64,000 nucleotides of DNA from Ahaetulla prasina (taxonomy: Eukaryota > Chordata > Lepidosauria > Squamata > Colubridae), in assembly GCF_028640845.1 (NCBI RefSeq), contig NC_080539.1, positions 104,310,554 through 104,374,553 on the forward strand, written 5' to 3'. Shown one piece after another: positions 10,870-21,639 of the stretch; position 1 is the first letter of the stretch; each line of letters starts with the position of its first letter. The notes beneath the pieces were generated by a model. The model was not told the DNA's origin. It saw only the letters and a program-made list of their open reading frames with translations, and made no database searches. The translations under genes and the position numbers were made by a program.

Positions 10870-11487
10870 GAATGCAGAATGTTAGTTCAGAATGCGGCTG
10901 CGCGGGTTATAGAGGGAGCCCCTCGTGGCTCCCGTATGACACCTATCCTGCGCAGGCTGCACTGGCTACCTGTGGCCTTCCGGGTGCGCTTCAAGGTTTT
11001 GGTAACCACCTTTAAAGCGCTCCATGGCATAGGGCCGGGTTACTTACGGGACCGCCTACTGCTACCAAATGCCTCTCACTGACCCGTGCGCTCTCACAGA
11101 GAGGGACTCCTCACGGTGCCGTCAGCTAGGCAGTGCCGTCTGGCGACGCCCAGGGGAAGGGCCTTCTCTGTGGGGGCTCCCACCCTCTGGAACGAACTCC
11201 CCCCAGGACTTCGTCAACTTCCGGACCTCCGAACCTTCCGTCGCGAGCTTAAAACACATTTATTCATCTGTGCAGGACTGGACTAGATTTTAAATTTATA
11301 GGGGTTTTAAACTGGTTTTAATATTTATATTATTTTTAATAATTTGGCTTTTAGAATAAGTTTTTTAATGGTTATCTTAATTTGTACATAAATGTTTTTT
11401 ATTTGCCTGTGAACCGCCCTGAGTCCTTCGGGAGATAGGGCGGTATACAAATACGAATAAATAAATAAATAAATAAATAAATAAATC
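10870..11487 (+). mobile_element. 5'-truncated L2-like LINE, 3' end with (AAAT)n tail
   Basis: The last ~140 codons of ORF2 (QNAAARVIEGAPRGSRMTPILR, LHWLPV, RVRFKVLVTTFKALHG, GRAFSVGAPTLWNELPPGLR, LKTHLF) are typical of the L2/CR1 group. A single stop interrupts the frame near 11080. The 3' UTR carries gaaccgccctgagtccttcg and gggcggtatacaaatac, then an aaat-repeat tail to 11487. The same family lies inverted at 18832-19290. 5' truncation is normal for target-primed reverse transcription. Confidence 0.8.
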
Positions 11488-11489
11488 AA

Positions 11490-12010
11490 AAGTCCTGTGG
11501 CTTTTGGCACTGAGAAATGGAGATGGTTAATATATATTGACCCCATTAATGTTATCAAACCCCTGGACACTAACACCCTTATGTTGACTTGTTTGTCTTA
11601 GAATGCATTCACATGTTAATAAATTGCATTTTTCTTTTCTCTGAATGCAGTGAACTATTCAATGACAGTGCAATTAAGAACTCATTCCCATTAGGGCTTT
11701 CCTCATATAGGCAGTCTCATTCTGCAACTTGAACTCTATATTTAATATTTTCAATGCAAACCTCTGCATTCCCCTGATCCTATGCATGTCGTTTAGGATT
11801 AACTGAGGAAAAACAGCATAAAATATCACTCATACAGCTGCCCCACCCTTCACCCCACCTTCAGCATATATCTGGAAAGGAATGGCCTGATGAAATTTGA
11901 TTCTTAAGCAACTCCTATATAGACTATGACTATCCCTGGGAAAATTGAATGTGAAATTTTGAATTGTAGATTCAGAATTTTCCCTTTCTCTTGAAAGCTA
12001 TTAAAAAGGG
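11490..12010. other. Unannotated stretch
   Basis: AT-rich sequence with no recognised gene or repeat. Confidence 0.4.
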
Positions 12011-12021
12011 TGTGCTGGCTA

Positions 12022-12296
12022 CAGAGGTGGGTTTCAGCAGGTTCTGACCAGTTCTGGAGAACTGGTAGCGGAAATTTTGAGTAGTTCGGAGAACTGATAG
12101 TAAAAATTCTGACTGGCCCCACCCTCATCTATTCTCTGCCTCCTGAGTCCCAGCTGATCGGCAGGAAATGGGGATTTTGCAGTAACCTTCCCCTGGAGTG
12201 GGGTGAGAATGGAGATTTTATAGTAGCCTTCCCCTGCCACACCCACCAAGCCACGCCCACGGAACCGGTAGTAAAAAATTTTGAAACCCACCACTA
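12022..12296 (+). mobile_element. hAT MITE, 8-bp TSD gctggcta
   Basis: A 275-bp element with ends cagaggtgggtttca and tgaaacccaccacta (terminal inverted repeats of ~15 bp). It is flanked by exact gctggcta copies at 12014-12021 and 12297-12304. Internally it repeats gttctggagaact / accggtag motifs and a ccaagccacgcccac block. No coding capacity. Confidence 0.9.
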
Positions 12297-12304
12297 GCTG
12301 GCTA

Positions 12305-12750
12305 GTATATCAATTTGGGTAACCAGAAAAAAAGCCAGATCTAGGAACACCAAGAAACTCACTGTATGTTCTTATTGGGGGAAACTATCCAGAAAAGTAT
12401 TTTCTTGGAATACAATGAATTACAAACAATCCTCTAATACTAATTTCTTTTGGAGGACATACATGTCCTATACTTCAAGGACTGGTCATTTAGGACTTGT
12501 TATTACCTACTGGAAACACCTTGTAGAAGGTGTGCTTCTAATTGGAACCATATTGGTTATGCCCATTCACAAAATATTTGGTCAAATACTATTGACCACA
12601 AATGTTGGAATTTATCGTTGGAATATATTTTTGTGCATTAACTACAGTAGTAGTCAGCCAGTAGATGGCCGTGTTTACAGCTTTGGATCAACATGGTATA
12701 TACTCCATGTTGTTTTGTTCTAAGTAAAATTTTCTATTTCCTGTTACAGT
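12305..12750. other. Unannotated stretch
   Basis: A 102-codon plus-strand frame lies at 12415-12723, but it shows no recognisable motif and base composition like the background. Not called as a gene. Confidence 0.4.
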
Positions 12751-13306
12751 TAAACAGAACAGAACAGAACTGAATTGAATTGAATAGAACAGAATTTTTT
12801 ATTGGCCAAGTGTGATTGGACACACAAGGAATTTGTCTTGGTGCATGTGCTCTCAGTATACATAAAAGAAAAGATACCTTCATCAAGAATCATAAGGTAC
12901 AACACTTAATGATAGTCATAGGGTACAAATAAGCAATCAGGAAACAATATCAATATAAATCATAAGAATACAAGCAACAAAGTTACAGTCACATAGTCAA
13001 AAGTGGGAGGAGATGGGTGATGGGAACAATGAGAAGATTAATAGTAGTGCAGATTTAGTAAATAGTTTGACAGTGTTGAGGGAATTATTTGTTTAGCGGA
13101 GTGATGGCGTTCAGGAAAAAAATGTTCCTGTGTCTAGTTGTTCTGGTGTGCAGTGCTCTGTAGCGTCGTTTTGAGGGTAGGAGTTGAAACAGTTTATTTC
13201 CAGGATGTGAGGGGTTTGCAAATATTTTCACAGCCCTCTTTTTGACTTGTGCAGTATACAGGTCCTCAATGGAAGGCAGGTTGGTAGCAGTTGTTTTTTC
13301 TGCAGT

Positions 13307-13841
13307 TGTTGTGTCTCGCTCGCTTTCCCCGCAGCTGGGTCCCTCTTATCTCCTGCCGAACGCTGAGGAATGTCCTGGCATGCCTCCAGGCCCCAGACCT
13401 GGCACCATGCCCAGACAGGCCGAGCAAGACAAAGGGCCTGACGTGCCTCCAGCCCCCAGCCCTGGCTCCCTGCCCAGGCAAACGGAGCAACTAGACCCCT
13501 CCCCCTCCCCCACAGCATGTGAGCCTGAGGAATGTGAATTGCCAACAGCTGGAGCCTGGAGAGATCCTCGCTTCAGGAGAATTGATAGGCGGCGTCAGCA
13601 AAAGGAAGGGAGGGGCAGGCCTGGATAAGTGCTGAGTCATGGAGCCACACCCCATGGCCTATATAAAGGATCTGCTTTCTGGCATTCTCTGAGTCAGGCA
13701 AAGTCTACCTTGGATTGCTGAAGTCACTTCCTGGTCTCCTGCCTGCCTTGAGAACTTTGCTAGGACTTTGGCAGAGCTGCAGAGGCACGCCTGATACGGA
13801 CTTCCCCGACCCGGCCATCAGTGGAGGAGTGGGACACAACA
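13307..13841 (+). mobile_element. Solo LTR (Ty3/gypsy-like), 535 bp, TSD gcagt
   Basis: Starts tgttgtgtctcg, ends gggacacaaca (TG...CA with 7-8 bp inverted ends), and is flanked by gcagt at 13302-13306 and 13842-13846. Five-base duplications suit Ty3/gypsy integrases. U3 holds an AP-1 motif (tgagtca, 13633-13639) and a TATA box (tatataaa, 13660-13667). The first 322 bases form an open frame read from LTR base 2, ending in WRDPRFRRIDRRRQQK. That frame is comparable in the LTRs at 22717, 40635, 30770 and 55281. The LTR interrupts the minus-strand LINE, so it is younger than that insertion. Confidence 0.9.
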
Positions 13842-13967
13842 GCAGTTCTAATTATCCTCTGAAGTCTGTGTCTGTCTTGTTGGGTTGCAGAACCAAACCA
13901 GACAGTTCTAGAGGTGCAGATGACAGACTCAATAATTCCTCTGTAGAACTGTATCAGCAACTCCTTG

Positions 13968-14245
13968 GGCAGTTTTTTTTTTTTTTTGCATTTATATCCC
14001 GCCCTTCTCCGAAGACTCAGGGCGGCTTACACTATGTCAAGCAATAGTCTTCATCCATTTGTATATTATATACGAAGTCAACTTATTGCCCCCCAACAAT
14101 CTGGGTCCTCATTTTACCTACCTTATAAAGGATGGAAGGCTGAGTCAACCTTGGGCCTGGTGGGACTTGAACCTGCAATATTGCAAGCAGTTGCTGTTAA
14201 TAATAGGCTGCATTAGCCTGTTGCACCACCAGAGGCGCACCAGTT
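13968..14245 (-). mobile_element. tRNA-derived SINE with LINE-like 3' end
   Basis: On the minus strand: a tRNA-like head (gcctctggtggtgcaacagg), the block aaaatgaggacccagattgt, then aagccgccctgagtcttcgg and gggcgggatataaatgc before a 17-base poly-A (poly-T at 13973-13987). The 3' end matches the CR1/L2-type LINE tail at 11410-11455, suggesting mobilisation by such a LINE. It interrupts the Snake1-type LINE, with cagttt repeated on both sides. Confidence 0.72.
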
Positions 14246-14834
14246 TGAGCTTTCTGAGCTGATTCAGAAAGAACATTCTTTGTTGTGCTTTTTTGATGAT
14301 GTTTTTGATGTTAGGTGTCCATTTTAGATCTTGCGATATGGTAGAACCTAGAAATTTGAAGGTCTCTGCTATTGATACTGTGTTGTCTAGTATTGTAAGA
14401 GGTGGAAGTATGGAAGAGTTTCTCCTAAAGTCTACCACCATTTCTATGGTTTTGAGTGTGTTCAGTTCCAGATTGTTCCGGTCGCACCACGAGACTAATC
14501 GTTCAACCTCCCATCTGTATGTGGATTCATTATTGTCTCAAATGAGACCGATCACTATTGTGTCATTTGCGAACTTCAGTAATTATAACAGGTGGATCGT
14601 TAGAACTGCAGTCATTGGTATATAGAGAGAAGAGAGGTGAGCACACAGCCTTGGGGGGCCCATGTGCTAATTGTACAGGTATCTGATGCGAATCTGCTTA
14701 GCTTCACCTGCTTCACCAGTTAAGCAGCAAAGCACATGGTGACTATTCTCTTTGTTTGATCTGTGTGTGCTATATATAAACAGAATTTCTAACAACAAAG
14801 TAAAGCTAATAGAACTGGACTGCAAAAATCTAGA

Positions 14835-14936
14835 CAAGAGTTTTCCAACCTTGGCACCTTTGAGATATATACTGGTTGGGGAATTCTAGGAGTTGAAATT
14901 CATATATTTTGAAGTTGCCAAGGTTGCGAAATACTG
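14835..14936. mobile_element. Small palindromic hAT-type MITE
   Basis: About 100 bp with ends ccaaccttggcacctt and aagttgccaaggttg as inverted repeats and gaattctaggagttgaa in the core. It can fold on itself along most of its length. Flanking duplications are not clear, so it is an old copy. Confidence 0.55.
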
Positions 14937-14949
14937 AGTTAGATAATCA

Positions 14950-15735
14950 CTTAATAGTAAAGAGAAAGAACAAATTCTAACTTACCGCTATATGCGGCTG
15001 ATATCACCACTTTTGCATCCTAAATCTGGTAAGCCCAAAGATTGAGGCTGCTTTTCACATTTCTCTCCTCCCTAACAACCTAGATTTATTTTAAACTCTT
15101 TTCTTTCCAAGTGAACAAAATTCCAAACAAAATATATTGAGGTTATAGCTATTTTTAAATGTATTAAATCTATAGGATACATATAGAGCCCAGTTACATT
15201 TTGGAAATAAAAGATCATGCTGGAGTTTGGCATTTTGCTACTTAGGAAGACAGATTTCCATTTTAACACCAAAGTGAGCACCAGGTTACATTCCTCTATT
15301 TTAAATTTCAATGAATATGGTTCATAGATATTTGGGTCTTAACAGAAAACTTTGTAGTTCTATGGATAAGCACCAAGCAGTAACAGAGATTTTTTTTCAT
15401 TCTCACCTATTTAAAATTACCATGAATTGTTGGAATTGGTTGTTTGCAGCTAAAAAGCTTGTAGAGTAGGCATCGCTGTGCAGATCTAGCCTTAGTTTTA
15501 ATGTGAAATAAAAATGAAATTATTATTTTTTTTTAAAAAAAAGTATACATTTCTGGTGGGTCAAACAGAAAATAATAAGGAGTATCAGAGCAAAGGGAAA
15601 GGAAGAAAATTTAGCATCAGGCATTTTTTTTCTCTGGCAAGAGATGAAGCAGAAAGACATGAAATCTATTTGTATCAGAGTTCAGCCAGCTATAAAAATA
15701 ATAAAGGTAGGATTAAAAATAATAAATAAATATTT
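14950..15735. other. Unannotated AT-rich stretch
   Basis: No gene or repeat recognised apart from short A/T runs (15522-15542). Confidence 0.45.
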
Positions 15736-15747
15736 GTGCCTCTATTT

Positions 15748-16105
15748 CAGGGGTGTCAAACTCAATTTCATTGAGGGGCGTATCAAGGTTGTATTTGACC
15801 TCAGGAGGCCAGGGTGGTCATAGCCAGCTTCACGTCACTGATGTCGGGGGCGCCTGTGGTGGCCTGAGCGCTCTGCCAGCAAAAGCGGGCTCTCAAGCTC
15901 CATTTTCGGCTGCAACAGCCTCCTGCAACCCTCTGCCAGCAAAAACAGAGCTTGGGAGGGCCGTGTGCAGCCCTCCCAAACTCCATTTCCTCTGGCAGAG
16001 GTATTGCGGGCCGGTCCTTCACTGTTTCCAGGGTGGCCCTGCGGGCCAGATCTAAGCACCCCACAGCCTGGATCTGGCCTCCAGGCCTTGAGTTTGACAC
16101 CCCTG
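15748..16105. mobile_element. hAT MITE, 8-bp TSD ctctattt
   Basis: The 358-bp element starts caggggtgtcaaactca and ends gagtttgacacccctg: ~16-bp near-perfect terminal inverted repeats of the Charlie/hAT type. The 8-mer ctctattt is duplicated exactly at 15740-15747 and 16106-16113. The GC-rich interior has repeated ctctgccagcaaaa blocks. Overlapping open frames on both strands reflect GC content and match no transposase. Confidence 0.92.
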
Positions 16106-16119
16106 CTCTATTTGGTCAA

Positions 16120-17030
16120 ATGATATGGGTATTAATGCTTTGGTTTTTTCACACATTTTATCTTAAAGTATTACTGATCTATATATATAACATTAGCTAA
16201 TTTATTTATTCCACAATTCACTATCAATATTTAAAAGTAACTGGTTAAAAGCATTTCAAGAGGGAGAGAGAAAAAAGGTGGAGAGTGAGAACATTTCCTA
16301 GCAAGAAAAAATAGTTTGGCTTATACTTTCTTTTGAAAAATTCATTTTGGTTTTGACTATTCCACAGAAAAATTGCCATATCGAATATAATTGTTTTACA
16401 GAATCTTCAGTGTCTGCATGCCTGGTATGGCCTATTTTTCCATTGTGAACTGGTGCAAGCAGGACCCAATGCATATGGAAACCCCATGAATTTGGACAGA
16501 AACATTTGTTTCTGTGAAGTCCTGAAAGTTTTCAAAATGGAATTTTGTGAAATGAAGTAGAGGCTGCACGATCTTTTTAAGCAATTCACTTCTGCCAGGT
16601 TCATTAAAGACAGAAACAAACCCAGGAATTACCTCAGCGCAAGCCATGTTATTAGTTTATATATACAAGCAAATGAAATGTCTGAGTGAATAAATGGCTT
16701 TGAGAAAATAATGCTGGAATATATATTCTTTCTCATGCTCGAACAAAGTGGAAAGCACTCTCTTTAAATTGGTGAAATAGGGAGGCCTATTAATAATATT
16801 TGAAAGTGGAACTGGATTATATTCTACTAATAAAAACAACTCTCTGGCAAATAATTATTACAAATTGTGGAGAAGTCTTCAAAATTACAGTAATAGGAAA
16901 AAGCCAAGAAAACCTGACAGAGCAATTTAATGCGAAATGACTTTGTAAAAGATGGTACTACAGGTCAAAGTAAAACATATACTTTATACACAATTTAAAT
17001 ATATAAAATGGTCATGAATGCATTGCCAAC
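16120..17030. other. Unannotated AT-rich stretch
   Basis: No supported feature. Confidence 0.45.
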
Positions 17031-17032
17031 TA

Positions 17033-17191
17033 AGAGCCAGTTTGGTCTAGTAGTTAAGACACCAAACAAGGGACCATGAATTCAAGCCCCACCTTGGCCA
17101 TAAAAATCAGCTGGCTGGTTTTGGGCTAGTCATTCTCTCTCAGCCCAATTCACCTCAAAGAGTTGTTGTGGGGAAAATAGGAGGAGGAAGG
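17033..17191 (+). mobile_element. tRNA-derived SINE, left part
   Basis: The head agagccagtttggtctagta, a tRNA B-box-like gaattcaagcccc, the conserved tagtcattctctctcagccc block and aaaataggaggaggaagg. The MITE at 17192-17652 interrupts it and the SINE resumes at 17653. The copy at 61800-62030 shows the uninterrupted order. Confidence 0.8.
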
Positions 17192-17652
17192 CAGGGATGA
17201 AATGGTCCCGGTTTGTATCGGATTGCCCGATCCGGTAGCGATGGCGGTGGGTGGTTCGGAGAACCGGTAGCAAAAATCCATGCCCTCCCTGCCCATGCCC
17301 AGCTGAGCCACGCGATCATCAGAGGTGGCTGAAGAGGTTGTAAAAAAATGCTTTTAAAAGGTACTGGCAATCCCAGCTGAGTTGCCTGATTGTCAGAGGC
17401 TTTTTTTTCTCTTAAAGGCAAAAAAAATGCTTTTAAAAGAAAACAAAAGCCTCTGATGATCAGGCAACTCAGCTGGGATTGTCAGAACCTTTTAAAAGCA
17501 TTTTTTTACAACCTCTTTGCCAGAGGTTGTAGAAAAAATGCTTTTAAAAGTAAAAAAAAAAAAGGTGGCCATGCCCAACCAGTCACATTATCTCACCACC
17601 ACCAAGCCATGCCCACAGAATCAGTAGTAACAAATTTTACATTTCACCACTG
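17192..17652. mobile_element. hAT MITE with internal hairpin, nested in a SINE
   Basis: Starts cagggatgaaatggt, ends acatttcaccactg, with 8-bp flanks gaggaagg / gatgaaga (6 of 8 match). Inside, two ~65-bp arms (about 17333-17400 and 17449-17517) are near-exact inverted copies carrying the tgcttttaaaag motif, able to form a long hairpin with a ~50-base loop. A third tgcttttaaaag copy lies at 17538-17549. Confidence 0.8.
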
Positions 17653-17712
17653 GATGAAGATATCCTGGAGTCTGGAGCTTTTTTTGTGAAAATAACAAAG
17701 GCAGGATATATA
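17653..17712 (+). mobile_element. tRNA-derived SINE, right part
   Basis: Resumes the SINE after the MITE with gtgaaaataacaaaggcagg and a short (ta)n tail, as in the tails of related SINEs (61990-62030). Confidence 0.65.
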
Positions 17713-17800
17713 TATATATGGATGTAGGTTATATGGACTTAGATAATGTTTATATGATTATATATATATATGTTTTCTGAGGTTTTTGCGGGTGTTTGTA

Positions 17801-18107
17801 TGTAGGTCTTTGGTTATTCGGGTTTTCTCCCACGTAAAATTGGAAAACTGCCCCCCACCCAAACAGGACACACCCCCAGCCAATCAGAGCACAAAAAACC
17901 CCCCATCCAATCAGAGCACAGCCAAGCTCCCACCCAATCAGTTCAAACCCCCACTAGCAGTTAAAAAGGAAGAAACAGCTGCAATCACACATTGCTCCCA
18001 GAAGCACAAAGCTGAAGCCTGAAGATGACGAATGAGACTTCGTCAAAACATCGCCAAGACACTTCCAATTTTACGCGGGAGAAAACCCAAATAACCAAAG
18101 ACCTACA
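17801..18107. mobile_element. Penelope-like element terminal copy with inverted ends in (TA)n
   Basis: The ends tgtaggtctttggttatt (17801) and aataaccaaagacctaca (to 18107) are ~44-bp inverted repeats, each opening into (ta)n runs (17761-17771, 18107-18124). The interior matches the PLE at 39698-40576, including three ccaatcag boxes at 17880, 17907 and 17934 (27-bp spacing). A CTGAAGA-hairpin-AAAA motif at 18019-18048 resembles a decayed hammerhead core. This copy holds only the terminal/promoter part, with no RT or GIY-YIG coding. Confidence 0.75.
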
Positions 18108-18224
18108 TATATATATATATATATAAATTTATAAATAACTATCAAATTAATAAAATGTAGTAATTTATAGGATTTCTCTAACTCTTTTTATTCTTTTCAA
18201 TCCAAAGGAACTTTGGGGGAAAAA

Positions 18225-18540
18225 ATTTTCCTCAAGCATCCGGGAGGGAGAAAATGGCCTCCCCAGGTTCTGGAGGCCCTTTGGAAGCCAGAAACAGGCC
18301 CGTTTCCAGCATCCCAGAACTTCCGGTAGGCCCATTTTTCACCCTCCGTGCGCACCCTGCAGTTACCTGCATCCAAAATGAGCTGCGTGGGGACTCCTGG
18401 GAGGAGTGGGGCAGGGTGGGCAAAGCAGGGCCAGCCAGGGGTGGGATTTGGGGGTTCTCCAAACTGTACAGAATCTTAGCTAGAAGTTCTCCCGAACCCC
18501 TGTGAACCCCCAGCAGCCCACCCCTGCTGCTACCCCAAAC
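18225..18540. mobile_element. GC-rich repeat fragment, probably hAT MITE derived
   Basis: A GC-rich island in AT-rich DNA. Its end portion (18432-18524) carries caggggtgggattt and agcccacccctg in inverted orientation, like the MITE ends elsewhere. No convincing 8-bp duplication was found. Confidence 0.4.
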
Positions 18541-18746
18541 CTCAACCGATTCCTATTTTGCTTCCAGGGAGATTCCACATAATGTAATCCAGCCATTTCT
18601 GGATTGTTGGTGACTCATCTAAACAATACCAGTTGGTTCTAATGTCTCCTATTAAAGCTGCCATAGCATTGCAAAATATTCGGGTAAAGGAAGCGTCTTA
18701 GCTTTCCTCCTCATCTTTGAAAAGAAAAGAAAGGAGAAATTAAGTA

Positions 18747-18755
18747 ATTATTATT

Positions 18756-18831
<76 letters not shown>
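18747..18831. repeat. (AAT)n microsatellite, ~80 bp
   Basis: Starts as attattatt and continues as an uninterrupted taa repeat. It directly abuts the 3' end of the minus-strand L2-like LINE, so it most likely grew from that element's A-rich tail. Confidence 0.92.
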
Positions 18832-19290
18832 TTTTAATTTGTATACCGCCCTTCTCCCGAAGGACTCAGGGCGGTGAACAGGCCAATAAAATACAAACAG
18901 AAACATACACCATAATTAAAACAACCCTTAAAAAACTGATTCGATATGCCAGAGAATTTAAAATACCATTACACCCCATAAAAATGACAAGAATTTAAAA
19001 CCCACAATTAAAATATTTAAAATTTAAAATCAGGCCAGTCCAGCCATATGAAATAAATAAGTTTTAAGTTCGCGGCGAAAGGTCCTAAGGTCAGGTAGTT
19101 GTCGAAGCCCGGGGGGAAGCTCGTTCCACAGGGTAGGAGCCCCCACAGAGAAGGCCCTCCCCCTGGGGGCCGCCAGTCGACATTGTTTGGCTGACAGCAT
19201 CCTGAGGAGTCCCTCTCTGTGGGAACGCACCGGACGCTGGGAGATAGAGGCCGGCAGTAGGCGGTCCCGTAAGTAGCCCGGTCCTAAGCC
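18832..19290 (-). mobile_element. 5'-truncated L2-like LINE 3' end
   Basis: Minus-strand relative of the copy at 10870. C-terminal coding blocks (GRAFSVGAPTLWNELPPGLR, TFRRELKTYLF) lie at 19030-19230, and the 3' end gaaggactcagggcggt maps to ~18858-18874 on plus. The coding part is short but free of stops for 66 codons, suggesting moderate age. Confidence 0.8.
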
Positions 19291-19299
19291 TAATTAAAA

Positions 19300-20320
19300 A
19301 GGTAGTACAAAAAATGACCCTGTAATTCCTAGGACCTTACATGTAACTATTGGAAGACTGGCTGAACATTAAGGCTCTACATCTTTTTAAATATCATATG
19401 CTAATATTCCTATTTCTTATCTGATCTTGTAACAATTAGTATAATTGAAACTCTCAGTACTACTTGACAAATTAGTTAATTAATTATCTTAAAGAACAGG
19501 TTGCCAAGTACTGCCTCATCTTTGCACATCAATGCCAGTTTGATTCTGGTGCTCAATTATTAGCTCATTCTGGCACATCCTTTTTGATATATTTATGCCA
19601 GTATTGAAGTATTAATGACGACTAGCTCAGTTCAAAGAAATGTAAATATTTAATGCTTCATAGGTGAAAAATATAAGGAAAAAACATCAAAATACCTTAT
19701 TGCGCTTAGACTTGCCTCTTGATATTATAGAAGCTACATAATAATTTTTTTTCTTGTATAAAATCATCCTGAATAGAAAAGAATCTGGACAAAGAGTAGA
19801 ATAGCTTCCTCTGGTCTTTTGTTCTTGAAATATGTTGGACCATATTTCACCAGCTGCCTGAGGCCCAATCCAGAGATAAGGAATTAGTACAAGATGATCT
19901 CTAGAAGTGATACCTAGATGGTGTATATGAGTAGCAACTATTTTTTATAGCTTCACAGCCATTTTGTGGTGGTTACCTGGTTTACATTAACTGGCCTTTT
20001 AAAAATATTTACTATTAAAAATTCAATTAGAACCTGACTGGCTTAACCACCCCATTTGTTTTCTGTTCCTATTTCATTCTGAAACACCATATCAGACACC
20101 ATTTTGCATTTCCAGCATCTCATCTCTATGTATAGTAGTTAGAGAAAAGTTAAGGGTTAATTTAGAGCAGAGTTTTTTGAACTGGACTCCTGCAAGAAGT
20201 TGAAATGCATCACAGCCTAACACTTAGTAGGCAGCGATGGAGACCTTGGAAAAGATATTCAAGATACCATGAATATATCTACAAATGTCATACAGTGACA
20301 TTATATGAAAAGGGAAGTTG
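19300..20320. other. Unannotated AT-rich stretch
   Basis: No supported feature. Confidence 0.45.
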
Positions 20321-20864
20321 GGTTTTGAATATAGTGACCAGACGTCCCGCTTTTGGCGGGACAGTCCCGCTTTTTAAAAATTTGTCCCGCGACGTTCTAA
20401 AAAAGTCCCGATTTTAACTTAACTTAAGCAAGCTCTCAGGTTTCTTTATATTCTTTCCTGTTAGGCCTGCCTTACTTGTTCAAATAACCCATCTGGCTAC
20501 TTTTCATTCCGCTCCTTACCAATTTCAGTTCAATTTCTGCTCCACTTTAGAGTGTCAAAATATCATTTCCCCACCCCCCCGAACGTTTCCCTTGTCTCTT
20601 TAAATAAATTCTGCTGCTGATTGGTGTGGCTGGAGGGAAAGAAGCCTTTTCTGTTCTCTGATTGGCTGCTCAGTCCACACCTCTTTTGACATGAAGCGCT
20701 CGCCAGTCAGCTCTTGTCTTCTCACTTTGTCTGTGTGGCGCTTTCCGCTTTCCTTCGGAGCCATGTGGTGCAAACCAGTTGTTACAGCCCCCATTTGTCC
20801 TGGGGCAACGCAGCCCTTCGCGGGTGCAGTCTGCTTTGGCCCAGCTCAAAGGGACTACCTTTGA

Positions 20865-21260
20865 GCATAGGGACTACCCAGACGGCTGAAAAAAGTGATT
20901 TCTGACAGGTTCTCACACTTTTGACCAGTCCTCACACTTATGACCGGTCATCATTTATGCCTGTTGCAGCATTTTGTGCATAGGGACTACCCAGATGGCG
21001 GAAAAAAGTGATTTCTGACAGGTTCTCACACTTTTGACCAGTCCTCATACTTATGACCAGTCATCATTTATGCCTGTTGCAGCATTTTGTGCATAGGGAC
21101 TACCCAGATGGCGGAAAAAAGTGATTTCTGACAGGTTCTCACACTTTTGACCAGTCCTCACACTTATGACCAGTCATCATTTATGCCTGTTGCAGCATTT
21201 TGTGCATAGGGACTACTCAGAGGGCTGAAAAAGTTATTTTTGACCTGTCCTCACACTTTT
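20865..21260. repeat. Tandem array, 113-bp unit, ~3.5 copies
   Basis: The mark gcatagggactac recurs at 20865, 20978, 21091 and 21204, exactly 113 bp apart. Each unit carries aaaaaagtgatttctgaca, cttttgaccagtcctc and tgttgcagcattttgtg. The first three units are almost identical and the last decays. Segments resemble the MITE at 30041-30425. Confidence 0.92.
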
Positions 21261-21461
21261 GACTGGTTTTCACACCTACAACTGTCCTCACATTTTACAT
21301 TTTGCATCCTATCTTGTAACCATGGTGAAGAGAAGCAGTCGTGAAATGAGTGACATGGTTGTTAAAAATGCTGCAATGGGCATAAATGTAAGGATGGTCA
21401 TAAGTGCGAGGACCGGTCAGAAATTACTTTTTTTAGCTCTCTGAGTAATTTCTATGCCCAT

Positions 21462-21610
21462 AGCCAGGGCCACCCGGTCACATGAGCAGCTAGGCTCACC
21501 CACCCAGTGACATGAGCAGCTAGCCACGCCTACCCAGTCACATGACCACCAAGCCACACCCCAAAATAAGCCACGCCCACAGAACCGGTACTAAAAATTT
21601 AGAACCCCCC
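21462..21610 (+). mobile_element. hAT MITE 3' fragment
   Basis: Repeated cccagtcacatgagcagcta-type units followed by ccacgcccacagaaccggta. These are the right-hand part of the MITE family at 46994-47251, ending in a C-run at 21605-21616. Confidence 0.6.
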
Positions 21611-21639
21611 CCCCCCGGTCCAATGGTGTCCCACTTTAT

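Larger units (their letters stand above)
12754..14700 (-). mobile_element. Snake1-type CR1/L3 LINE, 5'-truncated, split by an LTR and a SINE
   Basis: The 3' half of a LINE on the minus strand. Coding blocks: a QGCVL-type segment and the (F/V)ADDT catalytic box region at ~14560-14680; MVVDFRR, LDNTVSIAETFKFLGSTIS and KKAQQRMFFLNQLRKLKL at 14145-14441; and LIQFYRGIIESVICT at 13850-13960. The frame continues beyond the LTR toward 13090. Its 3' end ttattggccaagtgtgattg is followed by a degenerate gaaca/gaata pentanucleotide tail (12754-12797). That tail type is known for snake CR1/L3 elements. A near-intact relative lies at 21640-22637 on the other strand. The frames contain several lesions. Confidence 0.82.

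Noticed and set aside
12415..12723. 102-codon plus-strand frame
   Set aside because: No family resemblance, ordinary background composition, and no exon-like splice context.
13242..13628. A host proline-rich protein exon
   Set aside because: The frame crosses the LTR boundary at 13307 from unrelated LINE sequence; the LTR part is the U3 frame seen in the other LTRs.
15753..16100. Opposing ~100-codon frames
   Set aside because: Fully inside the MITE at 15748-16105, GC-driven, no transposase motif.
20705..20905. A host promoter and first exon (CCAAT box, short ATG frame)
   Set aside because: The segment lies between the matched ends and duplications of the hAT-like element, so it is more likely internal transposon sequence.
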